Positions 26,512 through 36,109 are shown, counted from the stretch's first letter. The stretch: 64,000 nt of DNA from Paenibacillus caseinilyticus (GCF_027533645.1 NZ_JAQAGY010000011.1:124001-188000); one strand, 5' to 3'. Program-made: numbers and translations. Notes: generated from the letters alone by a model not told the origin.

Positions 26512-26540
26512 ATTATATTGACTACTTGCTATTTTCTTAA
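26512..26540 (-). promoter_or_regulatory. Possible promoter of the NRPS operon
   Basis: On the minus strand TTAAGA and TATAAT are separated by 17 bases, about 130 bases upstream of the first NRPS start. The -10 box is perfect and the -35 box weak. A TTGACA at about 26470 on the same strand lacks a clear -10. The intervening leader shows no obvious riboswitch fold to my eye. Confidence 0.35.
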
Positions 26541-26601
26541 AGAAAAAGCCTTGACATCCAATGCTCCGAACTCATGAATAGCTAGCAGTGGTATAATAAA
26601 T

Positions 26602-26757
26602 GGTTGAAAAAAAAGCGGATTCTGATTTCCGGAGCAAGCATTGCGGGGGCCGGCGCTCGCTTACTGGCTGCACCGCTACGGCTTTGAGGCGACGGTCGTA
26701 GATAAGATCAAAGGGCGTATAAGCGAAGCGAAACCCAGCGGCTTCTTCATGCCGTGA
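26602..26757 (+). pseudogene. Remnant of an FAD-dependent monooxygenase N-terminus
   Basis: Reading across at least one frameshift gives MVEK...KRILISGASIAG followed by LAYWLHRYGFEATVVDK. This is the FAD-binding (GxGxxG-type) N-terminus of UbiH/TetX-like flavin monooxygenases. The frame breaks in an A-run after the ATG and again near GCGGGGGCC, and a stop follows after about 50 codons. No remainder of the enzyme is seen downstream. A TATAAT lies just before the ATG. It looks like a decayed leftover separating the NRPS cluster from the chemoreceptor. Confidence 0.6.
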
Positions 26758-27075
26758 AGGATTCTGCCCGTATGGTCAAAAGAAGAACGATGGCTGGCAC
26801 GGTGTGCGCGAAAATATACGAAGGCATCATACAGGAACACACTCCTTAGTTATATTTTGCCCGTATTCGTCTTAATCCAATGCAAAAAAATCAAGCTGCG
26901 AAGCGAATACGCCGTCTTCACAAACTCGGGAATATAATATATCCGTTTATCGCGATGTGGGACCGGGCCCCCTTTCGCCTGTAACATGCCCATCCTTCAT
27001 TTGGATTTCATTTCAACTCGAATCACGTCGATAGTCTATTAGAGATGTAATCCATTCTAATAGGAGTGATATCGG
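26758..27075 (+). other. Intergenic, upstream of chemoreceptor
   Basis: No supported gene. A 26-codon frame on the minus strand (ATGATG near 26830, hydrophobic) is too short and unsupported to call. GTCGATAG near 27030 faintly resembles a SigD -10 box but lacks its -35 partner. The ribosome site AGGAG at 27062 serves the next gene. Confidence 0.5.
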
Positions 27076-29073
27076 TTGAAGAAGAACCTCAAGAGTTTAC
27101 GCTTCCGGCTTACGATGATGATTCTGGTACTCACATTGATCCCGCTTGTTACGCTTGCTTCCATACAAATGGGTCAATTCAAGAGTCAGCTGACCACGAG
27201 CATTAACGATCAAGAGATCGGTATTGCCACAAGCAATGCACAAGCAACAGACGTTTGGCTCCATACGAAAATAAACGCTATCCAGAAAGTGCTCCAGAGC
27301 AACCCGGGCTTCAGCAGCATGGACGCTGTAGGAAAGAATAATGCCGTCCAGCCGGCCGTCAAAACCGACCCTGAGGTCGTGATGACCATTGTTTCCGATG
27401 CAGAGGGTAAGATACCGGCTGAGGATGGTACGCTGACCGATATTTCAGACCGCGAGTATTTCAAGCAAGCGAAAGAAACCAAGAAACCTGCCGTAAGTGA
27501 CCTGCTGATGATAAGGAGCATCGAGCAGCTTGGGGTGACGATGGCCGTCCCTTATTTCGATGCGCAAAACCAGTTTCAAGGTGTCGTGATCGACATCGTT
27601 TCCGTGGCATCCTTAAAGAGCAGCTTCGATAAAGTTAAAGTAGGCGAAACGGGTTATGGGAATTTGCTTTCCAGCAAAGGCGTGTTTATGTATCACCCAG
27701 ATGAATCGAAGGTGAATAAAACGTATCAAGAGGCCGTTAGTGAATCGGCGATCAAGGCTTATGACTCGGTGTATACGAAGGATTCCGGGGTAGAAACGTA
27801 TACGAATGAGGAGGGAGTAGACAAAATGGCAGCCTTTGCTACGGTTGCCACTACAGGTTGGAAAGTCATGATTACTGTACCGGCTAACGAAGTTTTCCAA
27901 AACCTGCAATCCAGCGTGAACAAGACCATCCTATTGATTCTTGTCACAGTCGTGATCGTCGTGCTGATTTCTATTTTTACAGCCGGGTTCATTTCGGGAC
28001 CAATCAAGCGTCTTTCGGAATTCTTAAATGTCATGGCCGCGGCAGATTTTACTCACACGCTGCCAGCAGGACTGCTGAAGCGTACGGATGAGATCGGGCA
28101 CCTGGCTCATTCGGTTGAGAAGATGTCGGCGTCCATACGAACGGTTCTTGGCCAAGTCGCCAGTGAAACGTCGAACGTAAAATCATTCATCGGCCAATCT
28201 TCGGCCAGCATGAGCTCGCTCGCATCCCAGGTGGAAGACGTTTCTGCGACAACCGAACAAATGTCAGCAGGTATGCAAGAAACGGCCGCAATGGCACATA
28301 CTATGAATGTTACCTCTTCGGAGATTAAGGACGCGGTGACTTCCATCGCGTTAAAAGCGCAGGACGGATCTTCGATGGCGGATGAAATTGCGGGTCGTGC
28401 TCAGCATCTGAAGGAGTCGGCGATCACATCCCGAAATTCAGCACAGGATATTCGCGGTTCGATCGAGAGCGAGTCGAGAGCTGCGATGGAACAGGCCAAA
28501 GCGGTTGAGCAAATTCATGTCCTGACAGGTTCCATTCTTGACATTACCAATCAGACGAATCTGCTTGCTCTCAATGCTGCTATTGAGGCGGCACGCGCAG
28601 GCGAAGCGGGCAAAGGATTCGCCGTTGTCGCCGGTGAGATCCGGAAGCTGGCCGAGAATTCCGCGAAGACGGCGAATGAAATTCAGACCGTCGCGAGCTT
28701 GGTGATGTCCTCCGTTCAGGCACTTACGAAGAGTTCCGAAAAAGCACTTACGTTCATTGATGAGACCGTCATCCAGGACTACAATGCGATGGTGGCCAAT
28801 GGTGAACAATATTCCAAGGACGCCGGATCCGTCCAAGCGCTCGTGACCGATTTCAGTGCGACGGCCGAGCAGCTGCTGGCTTCGATTCAAAATGTGGCTC
28901 AATCGATTGAGGAAGTTACGCAATCCAACAATGAGAACGCGGCAGGAACTCAGAATATTGCCGAGAAAACATCGGACATGCGCTTACACTCCGAGCAGTT
29001 GGCTGAATTGATGCTAAGAACAGAAGAAACGGCCGCACAGCTGCTTGCTGCTGTCCATAAATTCATAATCTAA
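27076..29073 (+). CDS. Methyl-accepting chemotaxis protein with Cache-type sensor
   Basis: Chemoreceptor of 665 residues that should sense an extracellular ligand and control CheA activity at the inner face of the membrane. Visible parts are a first membrane helix (about 11-33), an extracytoplasmic double-Cache-like sensor (about 40-275), a second helix rich in Ile/Val/Leu (about 281-303), a HAMP segment (about 303-355) and a long coiled-coil signalling domain. The signalling hairpin tip is conserved ([20 protein letters not shown], near 508), preceded by [13 protein letters not shown]. The start is TTG 27076, with AGGAG 9 bases upstream. It is monocistronic, followed by a strong terminator. 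The ligand cannot be predicted. Confidence 0.95.
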   Translation: MKKNLKSLRFRLTMMILVLTLIPLVTLASIQMGQFKSQLTTSINDQEIGIATSNAQATDVWLHTKINAIQKVLQSNPGFSSMDAVGKNNAVQPAVKTDPEVVMTIVSDAEGKIPAEDGTLTDISDREYFKQAKETKKPAVSDLLMIRSIEQLGVTMAVPYFDAQNQFQGVVIDIVSVASLKSSFDKVKVGETGYGNLLSSKGVFMYHPDESKVNKTYQEAVSESAIKAYDSVYTKDSGVETYTNEEGVDKMAAFATVATTGWKVMITVPANEVFQNLQSSVNKTILLILVTVVIVVLISIFTAGFISGPIKRLSEFLNVMAAADFTHTLPAGLLKRTDEIGHLAHSVEKMSASIRTVLGQVASETSNVKSFIGQSSASMSSLASQVEDVSATTEQMSAGMQETAAMAHTMNVTSSEIKDAVTSIALKAQDGSSMADEIAGRAQHLKESAITSRNSAQDIRGSIESESRAAMEQAKAVEQIHVLTGSILDITNQTNLLALNAAIEAARAGEAGKGFAVVAGEIRKLAENSAKTANEIQTVASLVMSSVQALTKSSEKALTFIDETVIQDYNAMVANGEQYSKDAGSVQALVTDFSATAEQLLASIQNVAQSIEEVTQSNNENAAGTQNIAEKTSDMRLHSEQLAELMLRTEETAAQLLAAVHKFII

Positions 29074-29085
29074 CCCATGGATCCA

Positions 29086-29109
29086 GGCCGGCACCTTGCC
29101 GGCCTTTTT
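29086..29109 (+). terminator. Rho-independent terminator of the chemoreceptor gene
   Basis: Perfect 8-bp stem GGCCGGCA/TGCCGGCC with a 3-base loop, followed by TTTTT, 12 bases after the stop codon. Confidence 0.92.
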
Positions 29110-29180
29110 GATGTGTTCTACGCAATTCGCCTATCATCATATCCATATCATATTCGGCTGCCGTTCCGTCGATTTTGCAT

Positions 29181-29486
29181 TTACTTGAGGTTGGAATAGG
29201 CTTCATCAGATACGGGTTCTAACCAATCCGTTTGCCCCGGTGTAAGAGCTAAGTGTACAAACCAACTGTCTCTCGTTGCACCATGCCAGTGTTTCACATG
29301 GGGAGGGATATTTACCACATCACCTGTTTTGAGTAACTGGGCTGGTTTTCCCTCTTCTTGGTACCATCCCTCACCGCCAGTTACTAATAACACTTGTCCC
29401 GCATGGTGTGAGTGCCAGTTATTGCGGGCTCCGGGAGCAAATGTGACATTTCTCGGACCTTTTCGAAACGATTTTCTTCTTCCACT
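29181..29486 (-). pseudogene. Truncated cupin-domain protein
   Basis: The frame encodes the core of a single-domain cupin: NVTFAPGARNNWHSHHAGQ, GGEGWYQEEGKPAQLL, GDVVNIPPHVKHWHG and a C-terminal WLEPVSDEAYSNLK. The metal-binding His residues (WHSHH and HWHG) are present. The N-terminal part of the usual family member is missing: upstream the frame meets a TGA without any start codon or ribosome site, and the DNA there belongs to a broken transporter gene. Starting at the internal ATG (29393) would remove the first His cluster. I treat it as a pseudogene. Confidence 0.7.
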
Positions 29487-29880
29487 TGCTTTTGGCTCTC
29501 AAGCGGTAAGGCCATATTTTGGGATGTTAAAAACAAGCCATTGGCGAAATCAGGTGCTTCCGGAGCTGCGGACATCATTAAATATTGATTGATATTACCT
29601 CCAATACCCGCCAATATCCCCCAGATTAAAATAATGATGGCCATCGGAAGGCTAAACTTTCCAAAAGAAGAACAACATGATGTAAACAGCTCCCAATACA
29701 AAAGGAAAAGCTGCAACAGATCGGATGGCACTCTTGGTAAGCAGTTTTCCTGCGACCACATCCTGCAGCCCCCTCGTGACCCTGCCACACATCCAAGCGT
29801 TAACTCCGAATGCAATCGCTACAAAACCGCGTTCTGCCTTGGTTTGCGCATAGTTCCGATATTTTCGAATGAACAGTAAT
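29487..29880 (-). pseudogene. Frameshifted, truncated MFS transporter remnant
   Basis: Two minus-strand frames together give a transporter-like stretch: AGKLLTKSAIRSVAAFPFVL GAVYIM in one frame, then FGKFSLPMAIIILIWGILAG and SAAPEAPDFANGLFLTS in the other. The second part is typical of a late membrane segment of sugar/drug-efflux MFS proteins of the AraJ type. The frameshift lies near 29655. Both the N-terminal half and the extreme C-terminus are absent, and the end runs directly into the cupin remnant. Confidence 0.6.
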
Positions 29881-30033
29881 TATTTAATTAATCACCTTTG
29901 TTGACAGCGCTTTCGTTAATAACGGGAGCCGGGGATCGAACGATTCTGTCTGTGGGACTTGGATCCCGAGAGCTATTCAGTTCATCCCCTGTACATCGGC
30001 CCCCATGTTCATCTGCGTTCAGAGCGAAGAATG

Positions 30034-30363
30034 TTATTTGGGTAAGGTTGCCATCATGGGGTAGAATTCCATAGTCATCAATCCCGCGATGACGGCAGGG
30101 TCTTCGGCCATGAGCTGCGGGACTTGGTCTGCAGTCTCTACCTCAACGATGGCGAGTCCGTGAGGATCGTTCGGTTTTAGAATCGGTCCAAAAATAAGGG
30201 CAATCCCCTTATTCTGCTTATCCGTCCAATAGGCGATGTGCTGGTACATCACGTCTCGCTCTTCTGCGGACATGTCCCCATGAAAAGTTGTTCTAGGGGG
30301 CGTTGACCATAACAGGAAGTGCGTTTTTCCTGGATTGCTGCCCCTTGCGTTGTTAGCGGACAT
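30034..30363 (-). CDS. YciI-like (YCII) domain protein
   Basis: Small soluble protein of 109 residues with the ferredoxin-like YCII fold pattern: FLLWSTPPRTTF, EERDVMYQHIAYWTDKQNKGIALIFGPI and GLAIVEVETADQVPQLMAEDPAV, ending in MEFYPMMATL. YciI relatives are often uncharacterised or act in small-molecule metabolism, so no specific reaction is assigned. I choose ATG 30363, 9 bases after GGAGGGG; the earlier in-frame ATG at 30381 has only a poor ribosome site. It stands alone between a decayed region and the GH43 gene. Confidence 0.8.
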   Translation of the reverse strand: MSANNARGSNPGKTHFLLWSTPPRTTFHGDMSAEERDVMYQHIAYWTDKQNKGIALIFGPILKPNDPHGLAIVEVETADQVPQLMAEDPAVIAGLMTMEFYPMMATLPK

Positions 30364-30381
30364 TGCCGAAGACCCCTCCAT

Positions 30382-30692
30382 TAACCTGAATTTGGATTTG
30401 ATGTCATGACGCTGTAGTATCTCTCTATCTATTGTACCCGTTCAAGAAAATGAGCTTTGTTCGCAACAGTAATGACTGTTTTAGTTTTCCAGATATGGAG
30501 ATGCTCTATGCATTTCTCGGTCAAGCTGGATTTGCTCCATAAGCTGCTCGAATCCCGGGTTCCCCGCTGTAAACTACAGATAAAAACAAGCACCGTCCAA
30601 GTTTAACGGTGCTTGCTGCATCCATTTTTGAATCACAAATGAGATCGCGGTATCGCCATCGATCGAGATTTGGTTTGTGCCAGCCCCCTGAT
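30382..30692 (-). other. Intergenic between YciI-like gene and GH43 gene
   Basis: Holds the GH43 terminator (30581-30614) and an upstream region for the YciI-like gene. A short open minus-strand frame (30481-30572, ending PYLEN) has no start signal and may be a worn gene end. Nothing else is supported. Confidence 0.5.
30581..30614 (-). terminator. Terminator after the GH43 gene
   Basis: On the minus strand a 9-bp stem AAGCACCGT/ACGGTGCTT with a 9-base loop is followed by GTTTTTAT, about 80 bases past the GH43 stop. Confidence 0.85.
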
Positions 30693-32210
30693 CTACTCGG
30701 CGGCCTTGTACTCAAACCAGTCAAAGTGTGCGGGCGATAGGGAGCGTTGACCGTTTCCTGTCGCGTACATGGCAATAAAGACCCCCGTAAATCCTCCTGC
30801 CACCTCGGTGGACAGCAGCCCGCATTCCCCCAGACCGACCTGAACCGGCTCTTCTCCCCCGCCGCTGGCATACCCGAAGTAATAGTGCGCTTTGTCCGAG
30901 CTAACCGTCAGAACAACCGAATCGGCTGACCATGGAACTTCGTATTCGACCTTCCACAACGTGCCCAGCCTTCTGCGGAGAATGAGTTTACGCTTGCCCG
31001 CAGCTCGCGTCACCGCCAGCTCGTAATGGAACCGTTCATTCATAAACACGGTAATCCCCGCTTCTTCACCGTCGTGCTGAGGTACAAACGTCAAGTGTGC
31101 GGCAGTGCGGCAGTCAAAATGCTGCTGCCTTCTCCCGACAAACGCGACAATGCCCATCTCATTCAGCGTATCCGGCGATCCGAACAGCGTTAGGCAGCTT
31201 CTCTGAGCGGAGAGTGACCAATTCTCCGTGTCCGGCGAACGCAGGAAGTTCCAGCACGGAGCAAGAGTCCCGGCGTCGAAGTCGTCTCTAGCGGAGGCAG
31301 CTTGTATCTGGTGCAATGGAAGGCTGCCCGCCGACATAGTCTCGGATACGGTTCCGTTGTCTCCGATGACCGGCCAGCCGTCCTCTGTCCATGTAACCGG
31401 CGCCAGGAACGTTTCCCTGCCGAGATGATGGTGCATGGGATAGCCTGCGGGCCGAATGCCAAGGAATACAGCCCACCAGCTGCCGTCCGGCATCTGAACC
31501 AAATCGGCATGCCCCGTCGCATGAATCGGCTCCAGCAGGCTTCTATGAGACAGGATCGGATTATGCGGACAGCTCTCGAACGGACCGTCGGGTCTCCTGC
31601 CTCTGGCCACCGTGACCATGTGCCCATATTCCGTGCCCCCTTCCGACAGCATAAGATAGTACCATTCGCCAACCCGATAGAGATGCGGGCCCTCGGGGTA
31701 TTGGCCGCCTGTTCCCTTCCATAGGAGGGTAATATCTGACAGCCTTTTCCCTGACCTTAGATCGATCCGGCTTTGATAAGCGCCTTGACCCGAGGCGTCG
31801 TGGGAAGTCGTGTAGTAGACTGTGCCGTCCTCGTCTACGAAGAGATCGGGGTCGATGCCCGGCTGATCCACATAGACGGGGTCAGACCAGTCGCCCCGCG
31901 GATTCTCCGTATATACATAAAAGTTCCCGCCGTTCGAGACATTCGTGGTGGTCATATAGAACATCCCATCGTGATAACGGATCGTCGGCGCAAAAATGCC
32001 TCCCGAACTCCAAGCCTTACGCAGATCCAATTGTTCCGTTCGCGTCAAGACATGTCCAAGCTGTTCCCAGTTCACCAGGTCCTTGCTGTGAAACAGCGGA
32101 ACGCCGGGAAAATATTCGAAGGAGCTGGTGACCAAATAATAGTCTTCTCCGACTCTGCAGACGCTGGGGTCCGGATGAAAGCCGCTGATAACCGGATTGC
32201 GATAATTCAT
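30693..32210 (-). CDS. GH43 glycosidase (beta-xylosidase / arabinofuranosidase type)
   Basis: Protein of 505 residues without a signal peptide, so probably acting in the cytoplasm on imported oligosaccharides. The N-terminal half is a five-bladed propeller of family GH43. The three catalytic carboxylates are recognisable: Asp14 in FHPDPS, Asp120 in GIDPDLF and Glu173 in YPEGPHLY. The C-terminal 200 residues resemble the beta-sandwich that closes the active site in XynB-type xylosidases (LGRETFLAPVTW, then DDFDAGTLAPCWNFLR). Family knowledge suggests release of xylose or arabinose from xylo-oligomers; the exact sugar is inferred. AAGGAG precedes ATG 32210. It lies 41 bases behind the binding lipoprotein gene, most likely in one operon. 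Confidence 0.88.
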   Translation of the reverse strand: MNYRNPVISGFHPDPSVCRVGEDYYLVTSSFEYFPGVPLFHSKDLVNWEQLGHVLTRTEQLDLRKAWSSGGIFAPTIRYHDGMFYMTTTNVSNGGNFYVYTENPRGDWSDPVYVDQPGIDPDLFVDEDGTVYYTTSHDASGQGAYQSRIDLRSGKRLSDITLLWKGTGGQYPEGPHLYRVGEWYYLMLSEGGTEYGHMVTVARGRRPDGPFESCPHNPILSHRSLLEPIHATGHADLVQMPDGSWWAVFLGIRPAGYPMHHHLGRETFLAPVTWTEDGWPVIGDNGTVSETMSAGSLPLHQIQAASARDDFDAGTLAPCWNFLRSPDTENWSLSAQRSCLTLFGSPDTLNEMGIVAFVGRRQQHFDCRTAAHLTFVPQHDGEEAGITVFMNERFHYELAVTRAAGKRKLILRRRLGTLWKVEYEVPWSADSVVLTVSSDKAHYYFGYASGGGEEPVQVGLGECGLLSTEVAGGFTGVFIAMYATGNGQRSLSPAHFDWFEYKAAE

Positions 32211-32251
32211 ATGGAAACTCTCCTTCTTTTGTCTAACAACTACCGCGTTTG

Positions 32252-33961
32252 CTACTCATTCCACAGTTTTACGTGGTCTTGCACATATTTCGTAAAGCCC
32301 TTTTCCATTTTCTCCACGCCGACTTTGATCAGTTCTTGCTGATATTCGTCCCAGATCTTATCGAACGCTTCGGGGCTTGACATAATCGCCTGCGGAATTC
32401 TCTTCCGCGTGATGTCCTTCATTTTGTTCCCCAGAATGGTAACTTCATCATCGCCCGGAACGGCGATATTCCAGGCCGCTCCCCAAGGTTTAACCGGGAA
32501 TTCGTCCTCTTTCGCGAACAGATCCATCCAGGTTGTCGCGCCGTATGCCTTCAACGTCTCTTTGTCGGTATCGGTATACCTCTCCAGAATTTGTTCCAAG
32601 AAATTTTTAGTATAGTAATTGCCGGTGGAATCCTTAACGCCGTCACCGTAGTGGGCGCCCAGGTTGGTATAGAAGCCGATACCGGATTCCTTGCTGAATG
32701 CCGTGTTGTCGTTAACAATGCGCTGCTGGATGTCCTCCGGGACGACGCGTTTACCGTCCACCACCTTGTAATGCTTGCCCTCGATGCCCCAATTGTTGAG
32801 GATCTGTGCTTGCTCGGACGCCAGGAAGTCCAGGAATTGGATGGCGCGGACCGGATCCTTGCAATCCACGGTAATACCGACTCCCCAACCTGCCATAAAG
32901 CCGGTCGATTGGAGCCGGTTGTCCTTGTACTTGTCAGACAGCATCACGGGGTAGTGCCCGTATGTCCGGTCAAGCTTCCCTGCCGTTTTGAGCGATTTCT
33001 CGGCGTCTGCATAATTCCAATCAGCATCAATCAACCCGATGACCCGTCCCGAAGCGATCTTGGCCTGATACTGGTCATACTTCTGAACAAAGCTTTCTCT
33101 ATCGAGCAAACCGGTGTTGTGCATATGGTTAAGCCACTTGAAATACTCTTTCTCGCCTTCCGTGCGGTAGTGATAGGTCGCTTGGTAAGTTGCCGGGTCG
33201 ATGTAGTATTCGCCATCTCCCGATTTGCCGGTCGTTTCGGCAGCCGGGTTCGTGACGGAGATGTACATCCGCCAATCATCCGTATTCAGGGTAAGCCCGA
33301 TGTTCTTGTTCCCCGCTTCATCGGTCGGGTGCTTCTCGAGATAAGACTTTATGACATTCTCGTAATCCTGGAGCGTCTTGATCGGAGGGTAGCCCGCTTC
33401 CTTCACGGCGCGATGCTGCAGTTCGAATCCGCCGCCGGCGACTAAGGTCTTCCCGTCTACGGCTGAGTATGTCGGAATTACATAGATCGACGGGTCCTCG
33501 TTACTGTGGCGAAGCCGCTTCATCTGGCTGCCGAATAACTTTTTGAGATTCGGAGCATGCTTGTCGATCAGATCGGTTAAATCGAGCATCGCCCCCGCCT
33601 CAACCAGTTTGTTCAGTTCCCCTTTCGGACTGATAAGGTCTGGATAATCACCGCTCGTCGCGATCAACGCGATCTTCTGTGCCGGGTCGCCGACCGCGAA
33701 TTCAGCATCCAGCGTGACGCCCGTCTGCCTCGTGATTTCTTTGCCGGCTTCATCCTGCATCTTCTGCCAGTTCGGATTGGGATCCGCACTGAAGAAGGAG
33801 AAGGAGACCGGTGACGTATCGTTTCCTTTCGTCTTATCCGCGGTTTCCGTGCTGCCTTCCGGCTTGGTCGCCGTAGTGTCGTTGTTGCCGCTGCAGCCCG
33901 CCAGCATGCCAATCGCAAGCGTCAATGCCAGGATTCGCTGCGGCATTGCCCTTTTCCCCAT
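32252..33961 (-). CDS. Sugar-ABC-transporter binding lipoprotein (family 1)
   Basis: Extracellular solute-binding lipoprotein of 569 residues. The signal peptide ends in the lipobox LAGC (Cys23), followed by a Thr/Asp/Lys-rich linker and the mature domain (FSFFSADPNPNWQKM, ITRQTGVTLDAEFA, then GDYPDLISPKGELNKLVEAGAMLDLTDLI), typical of large LplA-like binding proteins. I choose ATG 33961 (GGGGG 6-7 bases upstream). The longer frame from 34030 would begin at the predicted transcription start and lacks a ribosome site. It is followed by the GH43 gene and divergent from an AraC regulator. No permease or ATPase gene accompanies it, so it must use components from elsewhere. Confidence 0.88.
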   Translation of the reverse strand: MGKRAMPQRILALTLAIGMLAGCSGNNDTTATKPEGSTETADKTKGNDTSPVSFSFFSADPNPNWQKMQDEAGKEITRQTGVTLDAEFAVGDPAQKIALIATSGDYPDLISPKGELNKLVEAGAMLDLTDLIDKHAPNLKKLFGSQMKRLRHSNEDPSIYVIPTYSAVDGKTLVAGGGFELQHRAVKEAGYPPIKTLQDYENVIKSYLEKHPTDEAGNKNIGLTLNTDDWRMYISVTNPAAETTGKSGDGEYYIDPATYQATYHYRTEGEKEYFKWLNHMHNTGLLDRESFVQKYDQYQAKIASGRVIGLIDADWNYADAEKSLKTAGKLDRTYGHYPVMLSDKYKDNRLQSTGFMAGWGVGITVDCKDPVRAIQFLDFLASEQAQILNNWGIEGKHYKVVDGKRVVPEDIQQRIVNDNTAFSKESGIGFYTNLGAHYGDGVKDSTGNYYTKNFLEQILERYTDTDKETLKAYGATTWMDLFAKEDEFPVKPWGAAWNIAVPGDDEVTILGNKMKDITRKRIPQAIMSSPEAFDKIWDEYQQELIKVGVEKMEKGFTKYVQDHVKLWNE

Positions 33962-34035
33962 TACCATCCCCCATTTATTCGTTCCATTGGCCAACCGCCA
34001 AGGGTAGCGCGGTCTGCTCATCGCTTTCATCTAAC

Positions 34036-34041
34036 ATTATA
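34036..34041 (-). promoter_or_regulatory. -10 box of the binding-lipoprotein/GH43 operon
   Basis: A perfect TATAAT on the minus strand, 75 bases upstream of the chosen start. The -35 region is weak, as expected for a promoter that needs an activator; the divergent AraC-type gene is the obvious candidate. Confidence 0.5.
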
Positions 34042-34130
34042 GTGCAAGCCTTCAGGCTCAAACCTTGATTTTAGAGTCTTAAAATAGCATGATTAGGACA
34101 ATATCATTAACTCTGTTGGGAGGGCTCTGT

Positions 34131-34994
34131 GTGGAAAGCGTACACTTGAATTGGTTCACAAACGACACGCATTTCCAGTTTTTTATTCAGTACGGCGGGC
34201 ATGAGGAAGACATGTTTTTGCATCATCATGTCGGGTTCTCCGAACTCGTCGTTGTATTGCAAGGGAACGCTACGCATATTGTGAACACCGAAGAGTCTTA
34301 CATCAAGAAGGGGGACGTTTTTGTCATTGACGGTTCAACCTCTCATGCATACAAGGATCCTCATGATTTCCGAATCTGCAACATTATGTATCATGATGAA
34401 TTTCTAAGATCAGCCGGCCCTGACCTCAGAATGTCCAATGGCTATCAGGCTCTATTTGTTTTGGAACCGTTTTACCGCAACATTCAACATTTCGAGAGCA
34501 AACTGAGGTTATCGATATCTAGTCTGGAATATGTTTCGTCCCTCGTATCCTTCATGATCGACGAGTTTACGAACAAGCTCCAGGGCTATCAGACCATGCT
34601 CCGATCCAGGTTTATGGAGCTTGTCGTCTACCTGTCGAGGCAGTATGAGAATCAGGAACAGCAAGGGATTCAAGGCAATCTGATGCATTTAGCGAATTCC
34701 ATTTCCTTTATGGAAGATCACTATCTGGAGCGGATCTCGCGTGAGCAGATCGCAGCCCAGTCCAATATTTCCGTCCGACATTTGAACCGGATTTTTCAAT
34801 CCTATTACGAGACGACACCCTGTGCTTACCTCCAGCAGCTCCGTTTGGAACATGCATGTATGCTGCTTAAGACCTCAAACCTCCCTGTCTCCGAGATCTC
34901 TTATCAAAGCGGATTCAACGACAGCAACTACTTCACACGTCAGTTTACCAAGGCTTACGGCATGTCCCCTAAGGCGTTCCGGAAAATACGCTAG
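34131..34994 (+). CDS. AraC-family transcription regulator
   Basis: Regulator of 287 residues. The N-terminal half (about 1-110) is a cupin-like sugar-sensing domain (FLHHHVGFSELVVVLQGNATH, IKKGDVFVIDGSTSHAY). The C-terminal 100 residues contain two helix-turn-helix motifs of the AraC type, ending in ISYQSGFNDSNYFTRQFTKAYGMSPKAFR. The start is GTG 34131, with GGGAGGG 6 bases upstream; the longer frame from ATG 34089 has no ribosome site. Divergent placement suggests it activates the binding lipoprotein-GH43 operon in response to a pentose or oligosaccharide. Confidence 0.88.
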   Translation: MESVHLNWFTNDTHFQFFIQYGGHEEDMFLHHHVGFSELVVVLQGNATHIVNTEESYIKKGDVFVIDGSTSHAYKDPHDFRICNIMYHDEFLRSAGPDLRMSNGYQALFVLEPFYRNIQHFESKLRLSISSLEYVSSLVSFMIDEFTNKLQGYQTMLRSRFMELVVYLSRQYENQEQQGIQGNLMHLANSISFMEDHYLERISREQIAAQSNISVRHLNRIFQSYYETTPCAYLQQLRLEHACMLLKTSNLPVSEISYQSGFNDSNYFTRQFTKAYGMSPKAFRKIR

Positions 34995-35152
34995 CTGCGC
35001 ATGATTCGGCTCGATCTCATGGCACTGGAGCGGGAATTCGTTGTAGATGTAAAGTAATAGTCAACCCTTTATTCATTTCCTTGCTATATGAATGTATGTT
35101 CATTGTTCCACACAGCGATGCAGGTTATCATCTTGTTATTCATCTTAAGTAA

Positions 35153-35167
35153 TTGGTATCGCTTACA
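35153..35167 (+). promoter_or_regulatory. cre-like site upstream of lichenase gene
   Basis: TTGGTATCGCTTACA matches the catabolite-response consensus WTGNAANCGNWNNCA with one mismatch. It sits 60 bases before the lichenase start, where CcpA could repress the gene in the presence of preferred sugars. Confidence 0.45.
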
Positions 35168-35226
35168 TTTGATGTCCCTGATAGCATAGAGAGGTAACAC
35201 AATCTCTATACTCAGGAGGTAGGTTG

Positions 35227-35940
35227 ATGAAAAAGAAGAAATGGATGGTTGCACTGGTCGGATTGATTTTATCGCTTTGTCTGGTTACATCCGCTTCAGC
35301 AGCATGGTCGTTCTGGGAGCCGCTCACTTATCACAATTCCAGCACTTGGCAGAAGGCAGACAACTACTCCAACGGTTCTATGTTTAATTGTACTTGGAGA
35401 GCGAATAACGCCAATTTCACCAGCGGCGGACAATTGGAACTCAAGATCACAAGTCCATCCTACAACAAGTTCGATTGTGGCGAGTACCGTTCCACGAACA
35501 AATACGGCTACGGCAAATACGAAGTCAACATGAAGCCTGCCAAGAATGTGGGTATTGTCTCCTCTTTCTTCACCTATACCGGCCCGAGCGACGGTACCCA
35601 GTGGGATGAGATCGACATCGAATTCCTTGGCAAGGACACCACCAAAGTACAGTTTAATTACTATACCAATGGTGTCGGCGGTCATGAGAAGGTCGTTGAC
35701 CTCGGCTTCGATGCTTCACAAGGCTTTCATACGTACGCGTTCGATTGGCAGGCAGGCTCAATTAAGTGGTATGTAGATGGCGTGCTGAAGCACACAGCTA
35801 CCTCTAACATTCCAAAGACACCGGGCAAGATCATGATGAACATTTGGAATGGCACGGGCGTGGACTCCTGGCTCGGGAGTTATAACGGAAAAACTCCTCT
35901 CTCTGCTTACTACGATTGGGTAAAGTATACAAGCAATTAA
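35227..35940 (+). CDS. Secreted lichenase, GH16 (endo-beta-1,3-1,4-glucanase)
   Basis: Enzyme of 237 residues, the usual length of Bacillus/Paenibacillus lichenases. A signal peptide (KKKK, hydrophobic core, cleavage after SASA near 26) directs export. The catalytic motif DEIDIEF is complete: Glu128 nucleophile, Asp130, Glu132 acid/base. [11 protein letters not shown] and the C-terminal [15 protein letters not shown] are typical of the family. It should cut beta-1,4 bonds next to beta-1,3 bonds in mixed-linked cereal glucans, yielding oligosaccharides that the nearby transport and beta-glucosidase genes can use. AGGAGGT lies 7 bases before ATG 35227; the frame's earlier TTG at 35224 is too close to it. 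Confidence 0.95.
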   Translation: MKKKKWMVALVGLILSLCLVTSASAAWSFWEPLTYHNSSTWQKADNYSNGSMFNCTWRANNANFTSGGQLELKITSPSYNKFDCGEYRSTNKYGYGKYEVNMKPAKNVGIVSSFFTYTGPSDGTQWDEIDIEFLGKDTTKVQFNYYTNGVGGHEKVVDLGFDASQGFHTYAFDWQAGSIKWYVDGVLKHTATSNIPKTPGKIMMNIWNGTGVDSWLGSYNGKTPLSAYYDWVKYTSN

Positions 35941-35988
35941 TACACTCTGCCCCAGAAAAAACATCCATCATGCAGCTACCCGCTTATT

Positions 35989-36002
35989 GGTAAGCGCTTG
36001 CA
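35989..36002. promoter_or_regulatory. Palindromic cre-like element between convergent genes
   Basis: GGTAAGCGCTTGCA matches the ideal CcpA palindrome TGTAAGCGCTTACA at 12 of 14 positions. Its place, downstream of the lichenase gene and beyond the end of the next minus-strand gene, is not where an operator is expected, so it may be fortuitous. Confidence 0.3.
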
Positions 36003-36062
36003 ATATCCGGTGCTGATTTTCATCTTATAGATGAAGTCTGTGCCCTGTGCTAGGCATGCTCC

Positions 36063-36101
36063 AGAAGGGGTGCCGATGATCTCATTCATCGCACCCCTTC
36101 T
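36063..36101. terminator. Long hairpin between convergent lichenase and lipoprotein genes
   Basis: AGAAGGGGTG...CACCCCTTCT plus an inner CGATGA/TCATCG stem gives about 16 base pairs with a 6-base loop. U-tracts are short, but the position 8 bases past the minus-strand stop and the strong stem fit a shared terminator. Confidence 0.7.
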
Positions 36102-36109
36102 GCTTGCCT

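Noticed and set aside
29930..30000. Sequence ending GATCGAACG... resembling a tRNA 3' half
   Set aside because: No paired T-stem, anticodon arm or matching acceptor stem could be drawn.
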